Origin: Mycobacterium sp.
GTDB lineage: Bacteria; Actinomycetota; Actinomycetes; Mycobacteriales; Mycobacteriaceae
DNA length: 9,341 nucleotides
NCBI GenBank assembly: GCA_023264755.1
Contig: JAHFVB010000155.1
Span: forward strand, 1-9,341
Reading direction: 5' to 3'
Part shown: piece after piece, positions 1 to 5,010 of the stretch
How the letters are laid out: each line of letters starts with the position of its first letter
How positions within the stretch are numbered: position 1 is the first letter of the stretch
Translations under genes and position numbers: made by a program
The notes under the pieces: generated by a model
Database searches by the model: none
The model's input: the letters and a program-made list of their open reading frames with translations, nothing else
What the model was told of the DNA's origin: nothing

Positions 1-2
1 TC

Positions 3-35
3 CTGACCCCCACACCGCACGGAATCCTCGGTTAG
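3..35 (+). CDS. possible 3' end of an upstream gene (partial)
   Basis: Reading the frame that begins at base 3 gives ten codons (LTPTPHGILG) followed by a TAG at 33-35, which directly abuts the ATG of the aminotransferase gene. Seven of the ten codons end in G or C, better than the alternative open frame beginning at base 2. This could be the last few codons of a preceding gene in the same operon. Ten codons are far too few to identify a product or to be sure that the frame is coding. Confidence 0.2.
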   Translation: MTPTPHGILG

Positions 36-1379
36 ATGCCACCACCACTTCCGGCCGACCGATCCTTCGCGCGCTCCAATGAGCTGCAAGCCCGCTTGCA
101 CGACCTGGTGCCCGGCGGAGCGCACACCTACGCGCGCGGCTCCGATCAGTATCCGGAGTTCATGCCGCCGATACTGGTACGTGGGTCTGGCTGCCGCGTG
201 TGGGACGTCGACGACAACTGCTACGTCGAGTACGGCATGGGGTTGCGCTCGGTCACCCTGGGGCACGGCTACCGACCGGTGGTCGAGGCGGTCAGCGCGG
301 CCATCGCCGAGGGGGTCAACTTCAGCAGGCCGACGGCGCTCGAACTGGCTGCCGCGCAAGATTTCCTGAAACTGGTCCCCGGTGCCGACATGGTGAAGTT
401 CGCCAAGAACGGGTCCGACGCGACCACCGCCGCCGTGAGATTGGCCAGGGCCGCAACCTCTCGGGTGAAGGTCGCGGCCTGCGCGCAACCGTTCTTCTCG
501 ACCGACGACTGGTTCATCGGCACCACCCCGATGAAGGGCGGCATTCCCGACTCTGCCGTGGCGACCACCGTCGCGTTCCCCTACAACGACTTGGATGCGC
601 TGGCGACGGTGCTCGCGGGGGACGACGTGGCGTGCGTCATCCTCGAGGCCGCCACCGCGACCGCCGAACCCGCACCCGGTTACCTCGAGGGGGTCCGGGC
701 ACTGTGCGACCGGCACGGCACCCTGCTGGTCTTCGACGAGATGATCACCGGATTCCGGTGGTCGGCGCACGGCGCGCAAGGGGTCTACGGGGTAGTGCCC
801 GACCTGTCGTGCTGGGGCAAGGCGATGGGCAACGGCTTCCCGCTCGCGGCGTTGGCCGGCAAGCGGGAGTACATGGAACTCGGCGGGCTGCGCACCGACG
901 AGCGGCGGGTGTTCCTGCTGTCGACCACGCACGGTCCGGAAGCCGCCTCGTTGGCCGCCTTTCGTGCCGTGGTGGCGGCGTATGAACGCGAGGATCCGAT
1001 CGAGTGCATGGAGCGCGCCGGGCGACAGTTGGCCGCCGGCGTCAACGCCGCCGCCGCAGAAGCGGGGTTGGAGGAGTACCTCCAGGTCATCGGACGGCCG
1101 TCATGTCTGGTCTTCGTCACGCGGGACGCCGAGCGGCAGCCCTCCCAGGCCTTCCGAACGTTGTTCCTGCAGGAAATGTTGCGCCGAGGGGTGCTGGGCC
1201 AGTCGTTCGTGACGTCGGCGGCGCACACCGAGGCTGACGTCGACGCCACCATCGACGCCGTCCGAGGCGCGCTGCCGAGCTACCGGCGGGCCGTTGAGCA
1301 ACGCTCGGTCGACGGGCTGTTGGAGGGCCGTCCCGTCGCGCCGGCGCTCCGCCGGGACGCCTCGCCGAGGCAGCTCTAG
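36..1379 (+). CDS. class III PLP-dependent aminotransferase, glutamate-1-semialdehyde aminomutase-like, polysaccharide-locus type
   Basis: Predicted 447-residue cytosolic PLP enzyme of fold type I. Family landmarks are in order: GGAHTYARG near residue 27, the YDVD-like VWDVDD near 55, LGHGYRPVVEAV at 75-86, NGSDATTAAVRLARA at 125-139, the cofactor aspartate in VFDEMITGFR (Asp234), the probable Schiff-base lysine in WGKAMGNG (Lys262) and STTHG at 296-300, expected to contact the cofactor phosphate. The length fits the family (about 430-450). True HemL usually reads SGTEA where this has NGSDA, and the FFSTDDWFIGTTPM segment (153-166) is unlike HemL. I therefore read it as a surface-glycan aminotransferase and not the haem enzyme; its substrate cannot be told from sequence. 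The ATG is fixed by an in-frame TAG immediately upstream; the ribosome site is poor (GGAA at 21-24). A 464-bp gap separates it from the next gene, so it probably ends an upstream transcription unit. Confidence 0.88.
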   Translation: MPPPLPADRSFARSNELQARLHDLVPGGAHTYARGSDQYPEFMPPILVRGSGCRVWDVDDNCYVEYGMGLRSVTLGHGYRPVVEAVSAAIAEGVNFSRPTALELAAAQDFLKLVPGADMVKFAKNGSDATTAAVRLARAATSRVKVAACAQPFFSTDDWFIGTTPMKGGIPDSAVATTVAFPYNDLDALATVLAGDDVACVILEAATATAEPAPGYLEGVRALCDRHGTLLVFDEMITGFRWSAHGAQGVYGVVPDLSCWGKAMGNGFPLAALAGKREYMELGGLRTDERRVFLLSTTHGPEAASLAAFRAVVAAYEREDPIECMERAGRQLAAGVNAAAAEAGLEEYLQVIGRPSCLVFVTRDAERQPSQAFRTLFLQEMLRRGVLGQSFVTSAAHTEADVDATIDAVRGALPSYRRAVEQRSVDGLLEGRPVAPALRRDASPRQL

Positions 1380-1460
1380 CCCCCTCGAACTACCCGATTC
1401 GCGCGGTCCGTTGCAGCTCATGGCGACGGCGGCGTCGGCGGGGCTGTCGTCGGGCGCCTC

Positions 1461-1485
1461 CAGCATGCTGACGAAACGATGCTGA
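1461..1485. repeat. 10-bp palindrome with a tandem ATGCTGA repeat
   Basis: Bases 1461-1470 read CAGCATGCTG, a perfect palindrome. The heptamer ATGCTGA occurs at 1465-1471 and again at 1479-1485, separated by seven bases. The same TGCTGA core returns inverted at 1559-1564. A repeated core with this spacing could be an operator for a dimeric regulator, but it could also be chance. Confidence 0.4.
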
Positions 1486-1564
1486 AATTGAATCTACGCG
1501 CACGATAATTATGCTTCAGCTTGACAGAAGCCTAAGAAATGTACACAGGATCGCAATTTCAGCA
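1480..1564. repeat. 11-bp perfect inverted repeat enclosing a smaller hairpin
   Basis: TGCTGAAATTG at 1480-1490 is exactly complementary to CAATTTCAGCA at 1554-1564, with 63 bases between the arms. Inside lies a second inverted repeat, GCTTC at 1513-1517 and GAAGC at 1527-1531, with a 9-base loop. There is no U-tract and no obvious target-site duplication at the outer ends. The element could be a folded RNA segment, a paired protein-binding site, or the remains of a small terminal-inverted-repeat element. Confidence 0.5.
1521..1547 (+). promoter_or_regulatory. candidate promoter (weak)
   Basis: TTGACA at 1521-1526 is a perfect -35 hexamer. The best -10 at a usable distance is TACACA at 1542-1547, spacing 15, which lacks the final T of the actinobacterial TANNNT consensus. 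TAAACT at 1591-1596 is a better -10 but has only TGATCT (1568-1573) in front of it, at spacing 17. The AT-rich gap is the only plausible promoter location for the downstream operon, but I cannot choose the exact site. Confidence 0.25.
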
Positions 1565-1596
1565 ATCTGATCTTGGTTGGAGAGCGCCGATAAACT

Positions 1597-1733
1597 AGCT
1601 GTAAGACATACACAGACTGCTATCTGACGTTCAAGTCAGTTACTTTCATACCTTTTGAATGTGATCTACCTCTCTCACTGGACTTTTAGATAGCAAGCCA
1701 AGCTGTGAGTGTGCAAATATTAGCTATCAACGT
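1597..1733. repeat. spaced direct repeat AGCTGT-N16-GCTATC, two copies 104 bp apart
   Basis: AGCTGT at 1597-1602 is followed after 16 bases by GCTATC at 1619-1624. The same two hexamers with the same 16-base spacing recur at 1701-1706 and 1723-1728. Each copy is followed one or two bases later by ACGT (1627-1630 and 1730-1733). The 16-base spacers themselves are not conserved. GATAGC at 1689-1694 is also the inverse of GCTATC at 1723-1728. This pattern suits a bipartite protein-binding site, though chance cannot be excluded. Confidence 0.35.
1624..1639. repeat. short inverted repeat CTGAC-N6-GTCAG
   Basis: CTGAC at 1624-1628 and GTCAG at 1635-1639 form a perfect 5-bp inverted repeat around GTTCAA. 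It abuts the first GCTATC hexamer. The size is typical of a small dimeric repressor operator. It is too short to carry weight on its own. Confidence 0.3.
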
Positions 1734-1734
1734 C

Positions 1735-1854
1735 ATGGGCGAACGGAAAGTGAGTCGCGGGATGGCTACTGCGTGCACTGAGCTCGCGGCCACGGGCCGG
1801 CGTCCGATGGCCGCGTCCGCACCCTCGCCGGCCAGGTGTCCACGTGTCGGGTGA
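1735..1854 (+). other. possible 39-codon leader ORF (doubtful)
   Basis: An ATG at 1735 opens a 39-codon frame ending in TGA at 1852-1854, overlapping the GTG start of the methyltransferase by 11 bases; a second in-frame ATG lies at 1762. No clear ribosome site precedes either ATG and the peptide (MGERKVSRGMATACTELA at its start) resembles nothing I know. It is listed because its translation would run through the structured leader at 1785-1833 and could influence it. Confidence 0.15.
1785..1833 (+). promoter_or_regulatory. GC-rich leader able to form two interlocking 8-bp stems before the start codon
   Basis: Stem 1 pairs CGCGGCCA (1785-1792) with TGGCCGCG (1808-1815), all eight pairs perfect. 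Stem 2 pairs GGCCGGCG (1795-1802), which lies in the loop of stem 1, with CGCCGGCC (1826-1833), again eight perfect pairs. The order of the arms is that of an H-type pseudoknot, or of two mutually exclusive hairpins. Stem 2 ends one base before the weak ribosome site AGGTG (1834-1838) of the methyltransferase gene. It could therefore modulate initiation. GC-rich sequence makes some chance pairing likely. Confidence 0.4.
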
Positions 1855-3163
1855 CCCCGGGCCCGCGGCGTCCGCCCCCGGAGCCGGAGGCGAGCTGCGT
1901 TGCCGGCTGTGCCAGTCCGCCCGATTGCTCAGCGTGCTCGATCTCGGAGCAACCCCTCCGTGTGAGAAGTTCCTCGCCGAGGACGAACTCGACCTACCCG
2001 AAGCGACCTACCCACTACACCTGCGGTTGTGCGAGGACTGCCTACTGCTGCAGATTCCTGCGCTCATCACCCCCGAGGACACGTTCACCGAATACGCCTA
2101 CTTCTCGTCGTTCTCCGACAGCTGGGTGCGACACGCGAAGACCTTCGTCGCCGACGCCGTTCAGCGGCTGGGGCTCGGGGCCGAGTCCTTCGTCGTCGAA
2201 GTGGCCAGTAACGACGGCTACCTGCTACAGCACGCCGTCGCCGCCGGCCTCCGCTGCTTGGGCATCGAGCCCTCGGTGAACGTCGGCGCGGCCGCCCGAG
2301 AACGGGGTGTTCCGACCGAAACCGCCTTCCTCGACGAGGAACTGGCCGCAGCCGTGCGCGCCGAGCACGGTCCGGCCCACCTCGTCGTGGCCAACAACGT
2401 GTATGCCCACATTCCGGACCTGGTTGGCTTCACCCGCTCGTTGCGCACGCTGCTTGCCGACGACGGCTGGCTGAGCATCGAAGTGCACCACGCTCTGAAC
2501 CTGGTCAGCCTCGGACAGTTCGACACGATCTACCACGAGCACTTCCAGTACTACACCCTGCTCTCTGCGACACGAGCCCTGGCCACCGCCGGGCTGACCG
2601 TCGTCGACGTCGAACTCGTTGCCACGCACGGTGGTTCACTGCGCATCTGGGCCCAACCCGAAAGCCACGCCGGCCCTCCGAGCGATCGGGTCGTCGAAGT
2701 GTTGCGCATCGAAGACGAAGCCGGGCTGCACCACGTGGACGGCTATCTGCAGCTTCGCCCCCGGACCGAGGCCATCCGTCACGAACTGCTGCGCTTCCTG
2801 CTCGACTGTCGAGCCGAAGGCAAGCGGGTGGTGGGCTACGGCGCTCCGGGCAAGGGCAACACGCTGTTGAACTACTGCGGGATTCGCAGTGACCTGCTGG
2901 AGTACACCGTCGATCGCAATCCGTACAAGCACGGCCGCTTCACCCCGGGTACGCGCATCCCGATCCACGATCCCGAGCAACTCGCCAAGGACCGTCCGGA
3001 CGTGGTGGTCGCCCTGCCGTGGAACCTCGAGACCGAGTTGACCGCGCAACTGGAGTATCTCGGCGACTGGGGCGGGCAATTGGTATTCCCGCTCCCCACT
3101 TTGCATTCCGCGGATCGTCCCGCGGTGATCTCGGAACCAAGGGGAACGGGGAGGGCACGCTAG
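1844..3163 (+). CDS. SAM-dependent nucleotide-sugar C-methyltransferase (TylC3/TcaB9-type, zinc-binding)
   Basis: Predicted 439-residue cytosolic enzyme that transfers a methyl group from SAM to a carbon of an NDP-keto-deoxysugar. Three parts are visible: an N-terminal zinc domain with CxxC pairs at Cys20/Cys23 and Cys63/Cys66; a central Rossmann methyltransferase domain with the SAM motif VEVASNDGYLL (118-128) and the catalytic-type segment YHEHFQYY (230-237); and a C-terminal Rossmann-like domain with GYGAPGKGNTLLNYCG (331-346). Tyr230, Glu232 and His233 match the Y-x-E-H pattern of the sugar C-3-methyltransferase TcaB9, so the enzyme looks active; the carbon methylated is unknown. GTG 1844 is the only ATG/GTG in frame after a stop at 1751, and only a weak AGGTG (1834-1838) precedes it. 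The stop TAG overlaps the next GTG by one base, implying coupling. It is probably the first gene of the operon. Confidence 0.9.
   Translation: MSGDPGPAASAPGAGGELRCRLCQSARLLSVLDLGATPPCEKFLAEDELDLPEATYPLHLRLCEDCLLLQIPALITPEDTFTEYAYFSSFSDSWVRHAKTFVADAVQRLGLGAESFVVEVASNDGYLLQHAVAAGLRCLGIEPSVNVGAAARERGVPTETAFLDEELAAAVRAEHGPAHLVVANNVYAHIPDLVGFTRSLRTLLADDGWLSIEVHHALNLVSLGQFDTIYHEHFQYYTLLSATRALATAGLTVVDVELVATHGGSLRIWAQPESHAGPPSDRVVEVLRIEDEAGLHHVDGYLQLRPRTEAIRHELLRFLLDCRAEGKRVVGYGAPGKGNTLLNYCGIRSDLLEYTVDRNPYKHGRFTPGTRIPIHDPEQLAKDRPDVVVALPWNLETELTAQLEYLGDWGGQLVFPLPTLHSADRPAVISEPRGTGRAR
3148..3155 (+). promoter_or_regulatory. ribosome binding site fixing the GTG start at 3163
   Basis: GGGGAGGG lies 7 bases before GTG 3163 and inside the end of the methyltransferase gene. 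It supports GTG 3163 over the in-frame ATG at 3019, which would add 48 residues overlapping the methyltransferase. Confidence 0.75.
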
Positions 3164-3975
3164 TGAAGGTCGTTCTGTTTTGTGGTGGATACGGCATGCG
3201 CATGCGCAACAGCGCGGTCGACGACATCCCCAAGCCCATGCAGATGGTGGGTCCGCGTCCGTTGCTGTGGCACGTCATGCGTTACTACGCGCACTTCGGC
3301 CACAAGGACTTCATTCTGTGCCTGGGCTACGGCGGATCGCACATCAAGGACTACTTCCTCAACTACCAGGAAGCGGCGTCGAACGACTTCGTGATGCGTG
3401 GGGGCAACGTGGAATTGCTCGACACCGACATCAGCGACTGGACCATCACCTTCGTCGACACGGGCCTGGAATCGCCCATCGGCGAGCGGCTCCGCCGGGT
3501 GCGCGAACACCTCGGCGGAGACGAGCACTTCCTGGCCAACTACGCCGACGTGCTCACCGACGCCCCCCTGAACGACATGATCGAGGCCTTCCACGCCTCC
3601 GGCACCGCCGCCTCGATGATGCTCGTCCCGCCGCAGCAGTCGTTCCACTGCGTCGAGGTCAGCGAGACCGGCGAGGTGAAGGACATCATCCCCGTCTCGC
3701 AACTGCCGATCTGGGAGAACGGCGGATACTTCGTGCTCTCCCAGGAGGTCTTCGACCTGTTGCCGCCCAACGGCGATCTGGTCGCCGACGCCTGTCAGGC
3801 GTTGGCGGGCCACGGTCGGCTGTACGGCTACAAGCACGACGGCTTCTGGAAGCCCGCCGATACCTACAAGGAGCGCGCCGAACTCGACGCCGGGTATCAC
3901 CAAGGCGAACGCCCGTGGGCCGTGTGGGAGAGCGAAGGCGCCGAGGAAGTCGGCGCGGCCGCGCTCGCAAGCTGA
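3163..3975 (+). CDS. glucose-1-phosphate cytidylyltransferase-like sugar nucleotidyltransferase, divergent
   Basis: Predicted 270-residue cytosolic enzyme joining a sugar-1-phosphate to an NTP. It begins directly with the nucleotide-binding loop FCGGYGMRMR (6-15) and has PKPM at 23-26 (Lys24), WHVMRYYAHFG (36-46), GYGGSHIKDYF (55-65), FVDTGLESPIGERLRRV (97-113), NYADVLTD with probable metal ligand Asp129, NGGYFV (186-191), GFWKPADTYKER (227-238) and a final PWAVWE. This order and the length match Salmonella RfbF (CDP-glucose pyrophosphorylase). Against RfbF as I recall it, GTRL is GMRM, GDG is ADV, and the Glu-Lys-Pro before NGGxFV is missing, so nucleotide and sugar specificity are unsure. 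Start GTG 3163 follows from GGGGAGGG 7 bases upstream and from the motif sitting at the N-terminus. The one-base overlap with the methyltransferase suggests the two products act on the same sugar. No dehydratase partner is present in the window. Confidence 0.85.
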   Translation: MKVVLFCGGYGMRMRNSAVDDIPKPMQMVGPRPLLWHVMRYYAHFGHKDFILCLGYGGSHIKDYFLNYQEAASNDFVMRGGNVELLDTDISDWTITFVDTGLESPIGERLRRVREHLGGDEHFLANYADVLTDAPLNDMIEAFHASGTAASMMLVPPQQSFHCVEVSETGEVKDIIPVSQLPIWENGGYFVLSQEVFDLLPPNGDLVADACQALAGHGRLYGYKHDGFWKPADTYKERAELDAGYHQGERPWAVWESEGAEEVGAAALAS

Positions 3976-4045
3976 TGATCGGTCGGCGGTACGGCGGCGG
4001 CCAGGTCCATACATCGATGTGTGACAACTACGAAAGAGGCGTTTT
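3976..4045 (+). other. 70-bp gap with a 10-bp palindrome and ribosome site
   Basis: The gap carries ACATCGATGT at 4011-4020, a perfect palindrome, and AAAGAGG at 4033-4039, six bases before the GTG of the next gene. It has no terminator-like hairpin with a U-tract, so transcription probably continues. It is the widest gap after 1844 and could hold a secondary promoter, for which I see no convincing hexamers. Confidence 0.5.
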
Positions 4046-4978
4046 GTGACGAATGTCGTTGGGATATGGGATGGGTTGTCGTGGCAGGGGTCACGACCAA
4101 CGGTCTCGGTCATCATCCCCGCGCTGAACGAAGAGCGGAATCTCCCGCACATCGCGGCGCACATGCCGCCCGATGTCGACGAGGTCGTCTTCGTCAACGG
4201 TCAATCGCGAGACAACACCGCAGCATTGGCTCGCGAGATCTGGCCCGACGGCGTCCACGTCCACCAGACCCGCAAGGGCAAGGGCAACGCCCTGGCGTGT
4301 GGATTCGCTGCCGCCTCCGGTGACATCGTGGTGATGATCGACGCCGACGGAAGTACCGATCCGGCCGAGATTCCGCGCTTCGTCGGAGCACTGGCCTCCG
4401 GCGCAGACTTCGCCAAGGGCTCGCGCTTCGTCCAAGGCGGCGGAAGCGCCGACATCACCAGGCTGCGGCAGCTGGGTAACATGGGCTTCAACGTGTTGGT
4501 CAACCTGCTCTTCCGGACCAAGTACACCGACTTGTGCTACGGCTACAACGCCTTCTGGCGGCGCTGCCTGGACGTGCTGGAGCTACCGGCGACCAACTCG
4601 ACCACTCCCGAATGGGGCGACGGCTTCGAAATCGAGACGCTGATCAACGTTCGGGCCGCGGCCAGTGGCTTCAAGATCGCCGAGGTGTGCAGCTACGAGT
4701 CGACGCGGCTCCACGGCGCCAGCAATCTGAACGCAGCCAGGGATGGGCTGAGGATCCTGTGGACCATTCAGCGGGAGTTCCGTCGCGCCCGTCCGATGTT
4801 CAGGCGTTCGTCCACCAGCATTGGGCCCGCCAGTGATTCGGCGGCCGTAAGCCAAAGCATGTGGGTGCGGCGCAGGAGCCAACTGACGCCGAAGTGGCGT
4901 CGCGGGGGACGGATCCACATCGAGGACGGCTTCGCTTGGCGCCTGGCGGACAGCCGCGCCGAAGACATCGTTTCGTGA
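4046..4978 (+). CDS. family 2 glycosyltransferase, DPMS-like subgroup, with basic C-terminal extension
   Basis: Predicted 310-residue GT-A fold inverting glycosyltransferase. The catalytic core runs from VSVIIPALNEERNL (20-33) through VDEVVFVNGQSRDNT (44-58), KGKGNALACGFA (77-88) and the metal-binding DADGS (99-103, Asp99 and Asp101) to KGSRF (124-128), YTDLCYGYNAFWRR (160-173) and GDGFEIET (191-198). This set of motifs is that of dolichyl-phosphate-mannose-synthase-like enzymes, which often charge a polyprenyl phosphate; the acceptor here is not known. After about residue 245 comes a Ser/Arg-rich tail with no membrane helix. GTG 4046 is supported by AAAGAGG six bases upstream and leaves a 19-residue lead before the first motif. 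A 32-bp gap to the next chosen start, or a GTGA overlap with an alternative one, keeps it in the operon. Confidence 0.88.
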   Translation: MTNVVGIWDGLSWQGSRPTVSVIIPALNEERNLPHIAAHMPPDVDEVVFVNGQSRDNTAALAREIWPDGVHVHQTRKGKGNALACGFAAASGDIVVMIDADGSTDPAEIPRFVGALASGADFAKGSRFVQGGGSADITRLRQLGNMGFNVLVNLLFRTKYTDLCYGYNAFWRRCLDVLELPATNSTTPEWGDGFEIETLINVRAAASGFKIAEVCSYESTRLHGASNLNAARDGLRILWTIQREFRRARPMFRRSSTSIGPASDSAAVSQSMWVRRRSQLTPKWRRGGRIHIEDGFAWRLADSRAEDIVS

Positions 4979-4996
4979 GGCGATATACCAGGCAAC

Positions 4997-5003
4997 GGGG
5001 AGG
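4997..5003 (+). promoter_or_regulatory. ribosome binding site deciding the GTG start at 5011
   Basis: GGGGAGG lies 7 bases before GTG 5011. The alternative in-frame GTG at 4975, which would overlap the previous stop as GTGA, has no comparable site and would add 12 residues. Confidence 0.7.
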
Positions 5004-5010
5004 CTCAGGG

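Larger units (their letters stand above)
1380..1843. other. 464-bp gene-free gap with a 42% GC core, likely regulatory region
   Basis: No convincing gene lies here. The first 100 bases remain GC-rich. From about 1481 to 1740 the base composition falls to roughly 110 G+C in 260 bases (42%), in sharp contrast to the flanking genes. The last 100 bases are again GC-rich and carry the structured leader of the methyltransferase gene. The AT-rich stretch contains short inverted and direct repeats listed separately. In mycobacteria such AT-rich intergenic DNA in surface-glycan loci is commonly bound by the H-NS-like silencer Lsr2; that this happens here is inference. No U-tract terminator is visible behind the aminotransferase gene. 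Confidence 0.75.

Noticed and set aside
36..1379. Calling the first gene hemL
   Set aside because: The active-site surroundings differ from HemL and the neighbours are glycan genes; the symbol would mislead.
1424..1437. Hairpin CGACG-GCGG-CGTCG as a terminator for the aminotransferase gene
   Set aside because: The stem is only 5 bp and no T-run follows.
1294..1485. A 63-codon + strand frame crossing the end of the aminotransferase gene
   Set aside because: Mostly inside the true gene, low complexity, no ribosome site and no motif.
1480..1564. Insertion sequence or MITE bounded by the 11-bp inverted repeat
   Set aside because: No transposase remnant and no target-site duplication could be seen; kept only as an inverted repeat.
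1380..1843. tRNA or known riboswitch in the gap
   Set aside because: I looked for a cloverleaf with a GTTCRA arm and for familiar aptamer cores. GTTCAA at 1629-1634 lies between short arms, but no acceptor stem or anticodon arm fits around it.
3180..4049. A 289-codon + strand frame overlapping the nucleotidyltransferase
   Set aside because: The product is an Arg-rich shadow of the true frame without motifs; only its last ten codons are noted as a possible tiny ORF.
3160..4197. A 345-codon open frame on the minus strand
   Set aside because: It mirrors the nucleotidyltransferase gene, has a low-complexity Val/Gly/Asp-rich product, and has no family motif.
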